Source: Lacrimispora defluvii
GTDB taxonomy: Bacteria; Bacillota; Clostridia; Lachnospirales; Lachnospiraceae
DNA length: 64,000 bases
Assembly: GCA_013036995.1 (NCBI GenBank)
Contig: JAAOXG010000039.1
Location: forward strand, 210,468 to 274,467
Direction of reading: 5' to 3'
Below are positions 42,406 through 51,722 of the stretch, in pieces (position 1 is the first letter of the stretch; each line of letters opens with the position of its first letter). A program made the position numbers and the translations under genes. The notes beneath the pieces are model-generated. The model was given only the letters and a program-made list of their open reading frames with translations. It made no database searches and had not been told where the DNA came from.

Positions 42406-44645
42406 TATTCCGCTCCCGCCTTCAATGCTTCGCTCATAGGGATACGTGCCACTTTTTTTCTGCACATCAGTTTTGCAAACTCATATGTTATCATCACGAC
42501 AACAAGGCCCAACAGCATATACCAGACATTAAGCTTAACCGGCATTATGAGTTGCAGACTTTCAGTCAGGGATTGATAAAACGCTCCCACGGTTCCCAGC
42601 AAAGCGGGGATTCCCAGCAAATAGCCCAGCACAACAATAATTGTATTGCTGCCCAATATCAATTGATTAATTTCCTTCTTTCTATATCCAAACACTTTCA
42701 TGAGTGATATACTGGCCCGGCTTTCATCAACCACCAATCCGGTTACAATATATATGATAATCAGACCGACGATGAAGGCAGCGAAGATTAAGCCATAAAT
42801 CATGGGGCCCATTTGATCAATTAAGCTGCCGAAGCCCGCAACGATGGCATCGATGGATTTTGTGCTATGGATTTCTCCCTGAGAAAAGGTCATCGGCTCG
42901 TCGCTCCAAATGCCGATGTAAGCGTCCAGGGGCAGTCCAAACTCCGCGTTAAAGCGATCGAGGGGCATAAACATAAATTCTCCGGCATAGGTATCCGCTA
43001 CTCGTTCAATGATAAACGTGTGTTTCTCTCCGTTTTCCGTGTCGAACACCGTCATTCTGTCGCCCACGCCCATATGCAGCTTTTGCGCCAACGGAACCGT
43101 AATGGTGTTTTGCTCCGGTTTAAGCGTTTTCCCGGATATGTCTTTCAATCGGATTCTTTCCGTATCAGGCAAAACTCCGGTAACATAAAAGCTTATGTCA
43201 TCATTGTCCACCAGACTCATATATGCCGCGCCGAACTGTTCGGTTCCCGCCGGTGGCGTTCCGGTTTTCTGTTCTGTAAAGACATACTCATAGTTAAAGT
43301 CATACAGCTCCTTTATACCTTCATTAAGCAGGTAATCGACAGAACTTTTCATCGTAAAACCATACAATATCAACATTGTGGCAACAACAACCCCGAACAG
43401 CAGGAAGAAGCTTCTGGATAGGCTGCGCACCTGCTCCCTGATTTGGAACTTCCTGTTGAATTTCAAACGGTCAAGCCGCAGGTTCCGCTCAATAAAATTC
43501 GTCTTATTTTTGGTTTCTCCGCCTTTCATGAGGATTGCCGGAGGCATTTTTATTATTCTGCCGATAATCACCCAGGTGACGCCGCAAAGAACTATAATTG
43601 GAAGCAAAAATGCAAAAACAATCAGCCAGTTATTGTATATCGTTTCATGAACAGGCATAGGGAAAGCAGTCACCATAAAGTTGAACATAACATCCGTCAG
43701 GAATATCCCCAATATGGAACCGATGGCTGTGCCTATGACAGACACTAAGAGGGGGAACATCAAATAGTGGCGGCGTAAATCTTTTCTTCGATAGCCCTGC
43801 GCGTAAAATGTTCCTATAAGGACCGATTCCCCCTTGATCATCCGCCACATCAGCATTCCAAGCAAAACACAGGTGAGCGAAAGCATAACAAGCGGCACAG
43901 CGGCGCTCACCGCGGATAGTACGCTGACCTCCATAGGCACGTAGGATACGTTAATTTTCTTGTCGGTACTCTGCCAGCTTGTTATTCTTATTCCCTGCGA
44001 ACGCAATTCATTTTTTACTGCCGTTTCCTGAGATTTAATATTCTCTCTCTCGTTGAAACGAAGGGCATAAACCTGATTGCGGTCCGGCAAGGTATTGAAA
44101 TCCGCTTTGCCGACTACACCCACACCGAATGTGTTGGGGTCGTTCATCATGACTTCCTTTGATTTGACCACATAGATGAAATTGGGCAAAAGGCTGTAGC
44201 CCGAAACAGTAAAATCCTTGTTCGCCACAGTGATTGTGTCGCCAATTTCATAGCCGTTTGTTTCGGCAAACAAGCGGTCAAGCATAATTTCCGAAGCGCC
44301 GGGTAAGCTCCCCTCCTGGACGGCAGGGATATTGACCGTATTCATCATGGAAAATACCCGCAGCGTTTGACCGGGGTTTACCTCACAGTCCGCCGTACCG
44401 CCAAGCTCAACTTTCACAGCAAATTTCTCGCTAACTGTAGCAATATCAATATCGGTATCGACAGAAAATTCCGCATCAGATAAAACGTTTTGCTCAGAAA
44501 ATGCAGTAAACGTTCTCTCCAAATTCATCGATGTATTATTCGTCATGACAAACATCATACTGCTGATGGTGAGCAAAAGCATGGAACCGATATACCGCGC
44601 TTTATGCTCCAGCATAGAACGTATTACTTTTTTAAACAGCGTCAT
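42405..44645 (-). CDS. FtsX-like ABC permease
   Basis: A 746-residue permease with an N-terminal helix (HKARYIGSMLLLTISSMMFV), an outside domain, three helices near residues 240-360, a second outside domain and three C-terminal helices ending before KAGAE. The start ATG at 44645 overlaps the ATPase stop (TAATG). It belongs to the TetR-ATPase-permease operon. The DNA is richer in G and C than the genes on either side, a sign of transfer. Probably export of, or defence against, a hydrophobic or peptide compound. Confidence 0.88.
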   Translation of the reverse strand: MTLFKKVIRSMLEHKARYIGSMLLLTISSMMFVMTNNTSMNLERTFTAFSEQNVLSDAEFSVDTDIDIATVSEKFAVKVELGGTADCEVNPGQTLRVFSMMNTVNIPAVQEGSLPGASEIMLDRLFAETNGYEIGDTITVANKDFTVSGYSLLPNFIYVVKSKEVMMNDPNTFGVGVVGKADFNTLPDRNQVYALRFNERENIKSQETAVKNELRSQGIRITSWQSTDKKINVSYVPMEVSVLSAVSAAVPLVMLSLTCVLLGMLMWRMIKGESVLIGTFYAQGYRRKDLRRHYLMFPLLVSVIGTAIGSILGIFLTDVMFNFMVTAFPMPVHETIYNNWLIVFAFLLPIIVLCGVTWVIIGRIIKMPPAILMKGGETKNKTNFIERNLRLDRLKFNRKFQIREQVRSLSRSFFLLFGVVVATMLILYGFTMKSSVDYLLNEGIKELYDFNYEYVFTEQKTGTPPAGTEQFGAAYMSLVDNDDISFYVTGVLPDTERIRLKDISGKTLKPEQNTITVPLAQKLHMGVGDRMTVFDTENGEKHTFIIERVADTYAGEFMFMPLDRFNAEFGLPLDAYIGIWSDEPMTFSQGEIHSTKSIDAIVAGFGSLIDQMGPMIYGLIFAAFIVGLIIIYIVTGLVVDESRASISLMKVFGYRKKEINQLILGSNTIIVVLGYLLGIPALLGTVGAFYQSLTESLQLIMPVKLNVWYMLLGLVVVMITYEFAKLMCRKKVARIPMSEALKAGAE

Positions 44646-45343
44646 TACCACTCAATCCTTTCCGCTGCAAGCGTTTCATCATGCCGGACCGTTTCGACGA
44701 TCTCTCCGCCGCGCAGCTTATAAACTTTGTTTGCCATATCTCCAATGGCAGTGTTGTGGGTGATCATCAGGATTGCCGATCCAAAGTCGCGGTTAATTTT
44801 TTGCAAAAGGGAAAGCACACCGCGCGATGTTTCATAATCCAGCGCACCGGTCGGCTCGTCGCATAACAGAAGTTTCGGGTTCTTCACAATGGCGCGGGCG
44901 ATAGCTACACGCTGCTGCTCTCCGCCGGAAAGTTCCCTCGGAAAGCTCCTTTTTTTCGTTTCCAGGCCGACCGCCTTCAACACCGTATCCATATTCAGCG
45001 CGGATTTTGATATGTTGGAAACCACCTCGATATTTTCCGCCACAGTGAGATTAGGAACGAGATTATAAAACTGAAAGATAAAACCGATTGAATTCCTGCG
45101 GTAATCCGTCAGCTTGTCGTCGCTAAGGGCGGTAATCTCCAAGCCGTCCACACGGATACTGCCGCTATCTGCATGGTCAACGCCGCCAATAATATTCATC
45201 AGCGTAGACTTTCCCGATCCGGACGGGCCAAGGATTACCCCGACTTCTCCTTTTTCAAGCGTAAGGCAGACCCCTTTTAATACCTCGTTTTTGCCTTCGC
45301 CCGCCTGATAGCTTTTTTTCAGGTTTTCAACTGTAATAAACAT
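44645..45343 (-). CDS. MacB-type ABC ATPase
   Basis: A 232-residue ATPase. Walker [10 protein letters not shown], signature [15 protein letters not shown], Walker [13 protein letters not shown], then MITHNTAIG. Lipoprotein-exporter type, with the permease downstream and TetR 2 nt upstream. Its G+C-rich codon use matches the permease. Confidence 0.93.
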   Translation of the reverse strand: MFITVENLKKSYQAGEGKNEVLKGVCLTLEKGEVGVILGPSGSGKSTLMNIIGGVDHADSGSIRVDGLEITALSDDKLTDYRRNSIGFIFQFYNLVPNLTVAENIEVVSNISKSALNMDTVLKAVGLETKKRSFPRELSGGEQQRVAIARAIVKNPKLLLCDEPTGALDYETSRGVLSLLQKINRDFGSAILMITHNTAIGDMANKVYKLRGGEIVETVRHDETLAAERIEW

Positions 45344-45345
45344 TG

Positions 45346-45984
45346 TTAATTCCTCCCCATTCCTTGTTTTAATAGTAGAACCATGCTCTCTATAAGGCTG
45401 GTCATTTCGAATAGCTGTTCTTCCGTAGGTTCATACTTAAAATCCTTAGCCAGTTCCATAACACGCATGGTAAATTTCTCCGTTACCCCTTGAAAGAATA
45501 GCAAAAGCAATTTGTCGTCCAAGTCATCCCGAATCGTTCCCCTTTTTTTGCCATTGGCAATCAGTCTCAGCTCATATTCATCGCCAACTCGCTTTAGCTC
45601 TTTGTTTATTTCCTCTGCCAGACTGCCGTACTTGCCGTGAGTAAAATCCATGGCAAATGAAATCAATAAAGGTTCTTTTCTTATAATGTCAAAGCGTTCG
45701 CGTATTCCTGAAAGAAAATATTCATAGACATCCATGTCTTTGAGTGGAGTTTGCCTGTCGATCATCGTCATAAAATGCTCTATCGACCATGTGACGGAAT
45801 ATAAAAACAGTTCCTTTTTATCATCAAAATACTGATAGATGCTGCCTTTGGCAACCCCGGCATTTTGAGCGATTACTTCTACTTTTGCATTTTCAAAGCC
45901 TTGATCCTGAAATTCTTTAATTGCTGCTCGCATGATTCTTTCTTTTTTGTCGTCGTCAAGACGGTTAAAGGTTCTTTTCGGCAA
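45346..45984 (-). CDS. TetR/AcrR-family regulator of the ABC operon
   Basis: A 212-residue protein. HTH at residues 14-60 (MRAAIKEFQDQGFENAKVEVIAQ, AGVAKGSIYQYFDDKKELF) and a helical ligand domain. The start is TTG at 45984, with AGGAGG 8 nt before it. Two copies of its probable operator lie in the consensus promoter, so it represses itself and the ABC genes, which follow in one transcript. Confidence 0.9.
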   Translation of the reverse strand: MPKRTFNRLDDDKKERIMRAAIKEFQDQGFENAKVEVIAQNAGVAKGSIYQYFDDKKELFLYSVTWSIEHFMTMIDRQTPLKDMDVYEYFLSGIRERFDIIRKEPLLISFAMDFTHGKYGSLAEEINKELKRVGDEYELRLIANGKKRGTIRDDLDDKLLLLFFQGVTEKFTMRVMELAKDFKYEPTEEQLFEMTSLIESMVLLLKQGMGRN

Positions 45985-46009
45985 TGGTCTATCCTCCTGT
46001 TCTAAAACA

Positions 46010-46054
46010 ATGACCCACTAGTCATATTATATGACTCCAAAGTCATTTTGTCAA
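46010..46054 (-). promoter_or_regulatory. TetR promoter with two operators
   Basis: On the minus strand TTGACA (46049-46054), 17-nt spacer, TATAAT (46026-46031). Two 16-bp dyads lie here, ATGACTccaaAGTCAT (46031-46046, in the spacer) and ATGACccactaGTCAT (46010-46025, at the start site). Confidence 0.85.
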
Positions 46055-46273
46055 ATTCTAAGTGAAATCTCTTGCAAATCATATCGTGTTGCTGGATATA
46101 ACCGGAGTTTTCCTGTAACTTTATGCATAAATATTCTGTCTTCTTTTTTCTATCCTCAAGGGTAGGTTGAGGTTGCTTATTAGAAAAATCTTTGTTTCTT
46201 AGAGCGTAGACTCTACGGAGCATGGATTGTACTCTTTATATGCAGCACATACAATAATACCGAGGTGGACAAT

Positions 46274-46619
46274 ATGGATATAAAAAGAAAAAGACAACTG
46301 CTTGAGGAGTATAAAAAACAGACGACCCGAAATGGGAGTGATTTCTTACCGTTGCATAGTAACCAATGAGTCTTTCCTAGGTATCTCCAAAGATATCAAA
46401 GCAGATTTTAACAGCATTCGTTATAAGCTGGCAACCAACTGGCATCCAAACAAACAACTGCAAGAACTCTGGAACCAGTATGGAGAAAGTGGTTTTGAAC
46501 TATCTGTGCTTAAGGATTTGAAATACGAAGATCCTAAAGCCGATTATACAGATGAGCTGGAAGCATTGCGTGAGCAATTTCTAACGCAGGATAAACAAGC
46601 AAGGAGGATTTGGAGATGA
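46274..46619 (+). pseudogene. GIY-YIG-like nuclease, frameshifted in an A6 run
   Basis: The natural start is ATG 46274 with GAGGTGG upstream, giving MDIKRKRQLLEEYK. After six A (46313-46318) the sequence continues in the +1 frame: NRRPEMGVISYRCIVTNESF, LGISKDIKADFNSIRYKL, ELWNQYGESGFELSVLKDL. Removing one A restores a single frame of about 114 codons. The domain looks like a GIY-YIG nuclease. As read, only a TTG at 46302 could start the second part. It may be a phase-variable gene, a pseudogene or a sequencing error. Its stop overlaps the next gene by 4 nt. Confidence 0.75.
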
Positions 46620-47080
46620 ATAAGGATATCGTCATGATTGTCGAACAGTATGACCACATCGATGGAAAAAACGCCTATCAGTCTGACATCAAACGGTTAA
46701 CGCTGGGCACACCAACTTTGGAAAACAACAAGAATATGACAATTGCAGCGCAAATCTGGAAAGAAGCAGCTGACGGCGAATTAGAAATCAGCACAGAACT
46801 GCCCATTCATCAGGTGCTTGATCTGATGATTTTTCTAAGCCGCACCCTACTATATTTTCGTGAAGCCTATCGGCTGCCGCTGTTATACGACCCCCAAAAA
46901 CCGACTGTAGAGCGGATTGGCGTTCAGGGTGGCGTTCTGCCTGTCGCTGTCTGCACCGAAAATCCGAATATCAACGAAGACATTCAGAAGTTTTCCCAGT
47001 CTTTAAATGATTTGGGCGAACTGACCGGGGAACGGCTGCGTGTGCTGTCCCGAATATTTGAAGAAATGGGGTATTGTTAA
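46616..47080 (+). CDS. DUF6530-like protein
   Basis: A 154-residue soluble protein (NKDIVMIVEQYDHIDGKNAY start, GELEISTELPIHQVLDLMIF, VERIGVQGGVLPVAVCTENP). I recall this as a family of unknown function, DUF6530, found next to AAA-VWA genes. The ATG at 46616 has AGGAGG with 8 nt between. It sits between the GIY-YIG and AAA-VWA genes, coupled to both, so a joint role is likely. Confidence 0.7.
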   Translation: MNKDIVMIVEQYDHIDGKNAYQSDIKRLTLGTPTLENNKNMTIAAQIWKEAADGELEISTELPIHQVLDLMIFLSRTLLYFREAYRLPLLYDPQKPTVERIGVQGGVLPVAVCTENPNINEDIQKFSQSLNDLGELTGERLRVLSRIFEEMGYC

Positions 47081-47081
47081 G

Positions 47082-49118
47082 GTGAAAAATCAATGGCTTC
47101 TGTCACCTGCCAGACAATTGACAGAAGAAGAAAAATCCCTTGTCTGGCAAAAGCCTGTCACCCATATCGAGAGTGACGCTGAGCGCCGCATTTGTGCAGA
47201 GGTTTATCGGAATTGGACACGCGGCGAAATGAAAATTACAAATATCCTTTTAGAGGGAGATGCCGGTTCGGGAAAGACACAGCTTGCAAAAGCCCTCTCC
47301 GCCGACTTTGGACTGCCCTATACTAAGGTGACCTGTTTTGCTGATATGGACAAATCCGACATATTAGGTTCTATCCTGCCGGTGCTGCCGGAGGATGAAG
47401 ATAATACTGAAGGCGTAACATACAAATATTATCCGTCAGAAATTGTGCGGGCTTATGAAAACGGCTGGTTGCTGGAAATTCAGGAGCCTACAGTAATTCG
47501 TGACGCAGCAGTTCTGATGTCGCTGAACTCGGCATTGGAGCCGGACAGCAGCATCAATCTGCCTACCCGGATTGTTCATCGTCATCCTGAATTTATTGCG
47601 GTTATTACCACAAATCGGGGCTATAATGGCTGCCACCCGCTGAACGAGGCCCTGCGTGACCGTGTGCAGCACAGCGAAAAGATGGACCTGCCCTCTGTCG
47701 AAGTTATGATGGAACGGGCGGCGGTCAAAACTGGCTGTACTGACGAAGACTTGCTCTTGACTTTTGCCCGTGTCATCGTTTTATTGGATCAAACCGCAAA
47801 GGCAAACGCCATAAAGGGTGTGGCGGGTATGCGCTCCTATTTTTTCTGGGTGGACGCTGTCCTTCAGGGTTCAGAGACTGTGGACCAGCTATATCACAAG
47901 GTTATTTATAAAATCACTACTGATCCCGATGAAATCCTAATCCTGGAACAAGCCTTATCAAAGCATAGAGTGTTGTCAGAACTGGAAGAGATATCGGAAC
48001 GGCGAATCAAAACCAACAGCGAGATTATGGAAATCCATACAGAGGGTACTATTGAGACAGAGTTCTCTAACACTGTGCCGAATGACATCCCGGCGGTTGC
48101 ACTTCGAAAGTCAGCCGACAGCGAAGGTCAGTCCAATCATGATGCGGAAAATGCTATTGATACGCAAAGCTCCGATAACGGCGAGGACGGTGACCCCATA
48201 TATCACGAGTTGCAACAAATAACCAATGAGGAATTGGAGCAGCAAAGGCAGGTGTTTCGCAAGCATCTGAACCAGCAAGCGCGGGAAATGGTAAAGGGTT
48301 CTTCACATGAGAAAGTAAATCTGATTATTCACAGACCAGAAGCAACACTTGCTCATCATCGTGAATATCATCAGATTGCATCCGTGTTGATGCCAGTAAT
48401 CCGGGAGTTGGTACGAAAAGCTGTTCCGCTGTTGGAACACGAAGTATCCACAGTGTTTGCGAAATCTCGTGTTTACGGGACGAAGTTCCATGCAGAAAAG
48501 CTGGCTTCTCCCGATTTTCACTACTATTCTCAAAAATGTCCGCCAGATGAAGAACCCTCTCTTGCGGTTGCATTGCGTATTGACGAATCGGCTTCTATGA
48601 GTGCCTTTGGGCGGCTGGATGCCGCAAAACAGGCGGCTGTCGCAGTTTATGAATTTTGTGAAAGCTGCAAAATACCAATGCTTATTTACGGGGATACAGC
48701 AGACCGCTCATCCTTGGAGCGGATGTCGCTTTACTCCTATATTGACTACGAAAACCCAGCTCTAAATGACAAGTATTGCCTTATGGCGATACAAGGACAC
48801 AGCAATAACCGGGATGGCATGGCACTGCGTATCCTGGCGGAAAAGCTGATGAAAGCGCCGCAAAAGACGAAGCTGCTTATCAGCATTAGCGACGGTCAGC
48901 CAAAAGCTATGCCGGACTATACCGGCGAGGCTGCCATAACTGATATGAAAGGCGTGCTGCAGGAATATAGCCGAAAAGGCATATTATTTCTTGCTGCTGC
49001 CATTGGGCTGGATAAAGAAACCATTTGTGATATTTACGGGCAGGAACGGTTTTTGGACATCACCGATCTAAGGCAGCTTCCGGCTCGGCTGATTCAAGTA
49101 ATTGCGAAATACCTATAG
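47082..49118 (+). CDS. MoxR-type AAA ATPase fused to VWA domain
   Basis: About 678 residues. The N-terminal AAA_5/MoxR-like ATPase has Walker A GDAGSGKT, a Walker B-like segment GWLLEIQEP and sensor AVITTNRGYN. A long linker (residues 300-400) is followed by a VWA domain with the MIDAS DESASMSA and a later ISDG. The plan fuses what are separate genes in CbbQ/CbbO or NorQ/NorD systems, that is, a chaperone-like machine that loads metals or remodels a target. Start is uncertain: GTG at 47082 lies just after the previous stop; a GTG at 47040 is also open. Confidence 0.85.
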   Translation: MKNQWLLSPARQLTEEEKSLVWQKPVTHIESDAERRICAEVYRNWTRGEMKITNILLEGDAGSGKTQLAKALSADFGLPYTKVTCFADMDKSDILGSILPVLPEDEDNTEGVTYKYYPSEIVRAYENGWLLEIQEPTVIRDAAVLMSLNSALEPDSSINLPTRIVHRHPEFIAVITTNRGYNGCHPLNEALRDRVQHSEKMDLPSVEVMMERAAVKTGCTDEDLLLTFARVIVLLDQTAKANAIKGVAGMRSYFFWVDAVLQGSETVDQLYHKVIYKITTDPDEILILEQALSKHRVLSELEEISERRIKTNSEIMEIHTEGTIETEFSNTVPNDIPAVALRKSADSEGQSNHDAENAIDTQSSDNGEDGDPIYHELQQITNEELEQQRQVFRKHLNQQAREMVKGSSHEKVNLIIHRPEATLAHHREYHQIASVLMPVIRELVRKAVPLLEHEVSTVFAKSRVYGTKFHAEKLASPDFHYYSQKCPPDEEPSLAVALRIDESASMSAFGRLDAAKQAAVAVYEFCESCKIPMLIYGDTADRSSLERMSLYSYIDYENPALNDKYCLMAIQGHSNNRDGMALRILAEKLMKAPQKTKLLISISDGQPKAMPDYTGEAAITDMKGVLQEYSRKGILFLAAAIGLDKETICDIYGQERFLDITDLRQLPARLIQVIAKYL

Positions 49119-49154
49119 CAAGGATAAACTTTTAACATCCCGGAGGTGATTCAT

Positions 49155-49751
49155 GTGGATTGCGCCAAGGTTGGGCGTTTAATTTTACAACTGCGAAAAG
49201 AAAAGGGGCTGACACAGCAGCAGGTTGCGGATTTGCTAAATATCAGCAACAAGACCATATCCAAATGGGAGTGTGGTTTGGGCTGCCCCGATGTTACGCT
49301 CTGGTCTGAGCTTGCGGCAGTGCTGGGGGCAGACATTCATAAAATGCTGGAGGGTAAACTTGATCCCAACCTGCCTGACGTGGGAAAGATTGATAAAACC
49401 CAATTCTATGTATGCCAGGCCTGCGGAAACATTCTGACGAGTACAGGAAACGCCTCAATTTCCTGCTGCGGGCGAAAGCTACGGCCGTTGAAGCCGGTGC
49501 CTTGCACACCAGAGCATGAAATTACAGTGCAAGAAATGGATATAGATTACTATATTTCCATCCGTCACGATATGATGAAAGACCACTATATCGCATTTGT
49601 GGCGTATGTGCTCTACGACAGAGTGCTTCTAATCCGCTTGTATCCGGAGCAAAGTGCGGAAGCCCGTATTCCAATGATGAAAAACAGCGGCGACTTATAT
49701 TTGTATTGTACAAAGCACGGTTTGCAAGAATTTACTGATCTTTTTAACTAA
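49155..49751 (+). CDS. XRE-family HTH protein with desulfoferrodoxin-like domain
   Basis: A 198-residue protein. HTH at residues 8-60 (LRKEKGLTQQQVADLLNISNKTISKWE), then a cysteine cluster (CQACGNIL, SCCGRKL), and a C-terminal beta domain (DHYIAFVAYVLYDRVLLIRLYP, ending YLYCTKHGLQEF) that resembles the desulfoferrodoxin fold. GTG at 49155 has GGAGG with 8 nt between; GTG 49146 lies inside that site. It follows the AAA-VWA gene by 36 nt. It may sense metal or redox state for the operon. Confidence 0.82.
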   Translation: MDCAKVGRLILQLRKEKGLTQQQVADLLNISNKTISKWECGLGCPDVTLWSELAAVLGADIHKMLEGKLDPNLPDVGKIDKTQFYVCQACGNILTSTGNASISCCGRKLRPLKPVPCTPEHEITVQEMDIDYYISIRHDMMKDHYIAFVAYVLYDRVLLIRLYPEQSAEARIPMMKNSGDLYLYCTKHGLQEFTDLFN

Positions 49752-49825
49752 TATCAGTATACTGGGATTTTTAAAACTGTCTGTGGTTATACAATATACC
49801 GGATGGCATCTATAAAACACCCTCA

Positions 49826-49902
49826 AAAATAGGGGCAAAAAATGCACTTTTTTGCCCCTATTTTCGCTGTTTTTTTACTCAAAACCACAAAATATTGTGG
49901 TT
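49826..49902. repeat. right copy of palindromic element
   Basis: A perfect 17-bp stem (49826-49842 with 49848-49864), then CGCTG, a T run and a perfect dyad AACCACAA-AATA-TTGTGGTT (49883-49902). It has the same order and direction as 42150-42218. Confidence 0.55.
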
Positions 49903-50102
49903 CACCTGTCTCATTTATCACAAAAGCCACTATGCGTCATCATTATTACGCACTCAACGTGCCTTGAGTGGGTAAAAAAGATGTCGTACCCCTCTGGTAT
50001 CCCCTTGGCGGCAAGGTATCTTTCTGAAACAGTCGCCTGGGCAGGCAATTTTTTTGTGTTTCGGCGTCTGTTATCGCTATACAATTCAAGTAAATTGTAA
50101 GC

Positions 50103-50145
50103 AATAAAACCTTCAAAAGTGTGTTCACCTCTTGAAGGCTTTATT
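50103..50145 (-). terminator. terminator of the ADP-ribose island
   Basis: AATAAAaCCTTCAA (50103-50116) pairs with TTGAAGGcTTTATT (50132-50145), one mismatch. On the minus strand it ends with TTTTATT, 68 nt after the last gene. Confidence 0.65.
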
Positions 50146-50212
50146 CAATACAATTCTTACATGCAAATTATAGCTTATGTATTTCTGTTATCTTTTAAAT
50201 AAAATGCATACA

Positions 50213-50980
50213 CTATCTTTCATTAAATCGCTTATATACATTAAGTAAGGCCTCATCCAGAATTGACAAAGCTTTTTCCTTGATTTCTTTTGGAATACCA
50301 TAAGCCGCCTCAGCGATGCTGCCAGTTATCGCCGCAAGAGTATCACTGTCACCGCCTAGTGAAATTGCATTTCTTATAGCGTCTTCAAAATCAACACTTT
50401 CAAGAAAAGCAATTATCGCCTCGGGTACTGTTTCCTGGCAGCTCTCATTGAAACGGTAATTTGGCCGTATTTCATCAAGAGAACGGTTTAAATTGTATCC
50501 ATATTTATTCTCAATATAAGCCTTAATCTCTTCTTTTGTTTTGCCCTTGCGAGCAAGGAATATGGCTGCAGCTGTTGCCAGAGCCCCCTTGATTCCTTCC
50601 GGGTGATTATGCGTTACAGCAGCACTGATCTCAGCATATTTCTCTACCTCTGAAAGAATATCGAAAGCCCAAGCCACCGGTGAAACTCGCATAGCCGATC
50701 CGTTCCCCCAGCTGTTATATGGATTGATGTCATCAGAAAACAGCCAACTGCCAAAACGTCCGCCATATCCTGAGTCAGGGTATAGACGACCATATTTTTT
50801 AATGGCGGCAATGAAATCTTCAGCACTGCCGCCATTTATCAACCCTTCTGCTATTGCCAGTGTCATTACAGTATCATCAGTAAAGAAACATCCTGGGCTG
50901 AATAGAGGAAAATCCTTGGTCTTTATATTGTTCCACTCATAAATCGAACCTACTATATCTCCAATAATAGCACCAATCAT
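50213..50980 (-). CDS. ADP-ribosylglycohydrolase (DraG/ARH family)
   Basis: A 255-residue enzyme. Metal-site motifs are at both ends: MIGAIIGDIVGS and FFTDDTVMT near the start, and GGDSDTLAAITGSIAEA near the end. It removes ADP-ribose from proteins or from other targets. The ATG at 50980 has GGAGA in the end of the VWA gene and is 2 nt after its stop, so the two are coupled. It is the last gene of the island with the VWA, HD-DUF429 and macro-domain genes. Confidence 0.92.
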   Translation of the reverse strand: MIGAIIGDIVGSIYEWNNIKTKDFPLFSPGCFFTDDTVMTLAIAEGLINGGSAEDFIAAIKKYGRLYPDSGYGGRFGSWLFSDDINPYNSWGNGSAMRVSPVAWAFDILSEVEKYAEISAAVTHNHPEGIKGALATAAAIFLARKGKTKEEIKAYIENKYGYNLNRSLDEIRPNYRFNESCQETVPEAIIAFLESVDFEDAIRNAISLGGDSDTLAAITGSIAEAAYGIPKEIKEKALSILDEALLNVYKRFNER

Positions 50981-50982
50981 GA

Positions 50983-51636
50983 TTATCTCCTGCCGCCACG
51001 CTTCTTGAAATCCTCGTCGATACGTTCCTTCCAATTTTCAGATATCGAGCGGTTTGCACGTAAACAACTTACCGTTTCACTGATCACTTCATAATTTAAC
51101 AACGTACCTTCACTATCTGCATTATAATTTGTTGCCCTGTCTTTACTAATGCCGAAACGTTCAGCAGTTGAAACGGCATCAATGTTTGCGCCAAGAAAGA
51201 TAAACTCCCAGCCATATTTACTTTTTTGATGTTCAATCATTTGACGCACTTTGTCATAGCTGAATTCATGGCTTGCGTTTTCCATACCGTCTGTGGTAAT
51301 TACAAACATTACATGTTCAGCACGCTCATCTTCAGCTGTATGCTTCTGGACATTTCCTATCTTATTGATTGTTTTACCGACTGCATCTAATAATGCAGTA
51401 TTGCCGCGCACATAGTACTCCTTGTCTGTAATAGGGGCTATCCCCCGAAGATTAATGCGGTCATGCAGCAGCTCATACTTGTCATCAAATAAAACTGTGG
51501 TTAGAACAGCCTCGCCGGGTTCCTTTTTCTGTTTTTCAAGCATGGCATTATAACCCCCAATTGTGTCGCTTTCAAGACCGCTCATCGAGCCACTTCTGTC
51601 AAGAATAAATACCAGTTCAGTTAAATCTTTTTTCAT
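50983..51636 (-). CDS. VWA domain protein
   Basis: A 217-residue cytoplasmic VWA protein with intact MIDAS: LVFILDRSGSMSG, a Thr in RGNTALLDAVG and ITTDGMENAS. No signal peptide or membrane helix. The ATG at 51636 has GGAGG with 8 nt between. Close relatives occur in Ter-type stress clusters. Its coupling to an ADP-ribosylglycohydrolase suggests it gathers partner proteins by a metal-dependent contact. Confidence 0.88.
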   Translation of the reverse strand: MKKDLTELVFILDRSGSMSGLESDTIGGYNAMLEKQKKEPGEAVLTTVLFDDKYELLHDRINLRGIAPITDKEYYVRGNTALLDAVGKTINKIGNVQKHTAEDERAEHVMFVITTDGMENASHEFSYDKVRQMIEHQKSKYGWEFIFLGANIDAVSTAERFGISKDRATNYNADSEGTLLNYEVISETVSCLRANRSISENWKERIDEDFKKRGGRR

Positions 51637-51722
51637 AATGTTATCCTCCAAATCATTATTTATTGTGATTTTAGGATAGCATTTCTTATTTTCGGATCGG
51701 TCGCATTGCAAGCGACAAATTG

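Larger units (their letters stand above)
49752..50212. other. intergenic region with palindromic element and remnants
   Basis: Holds the right-hand palindromic element, then a stretch (49970-50100) with open short frames but no ribosome binding site. That stretch contains a GCCTG-gg-CAGGC dyad and reads like a mobile-element remnant. A terminator closes it at 50103-50145. Confidence 0.5.

Noticed and set aside
42867..43421. 184-codon plus-strand frame
   Set aside because: Antisense of the FtsX-like permease, made long by the higher GC content.
46002..46223. 73-codon minus-strand frame upstream of TetR
   Set aside because: It covers the consensus promoter and both operators of the TetR gene and has no good ribosome binding site.
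49852..50100. 82-codon plus-strand frame after the XRE gene
   Set aside because: It starts inside the palindromic element and has no ribosome binding site; at most a remnant.
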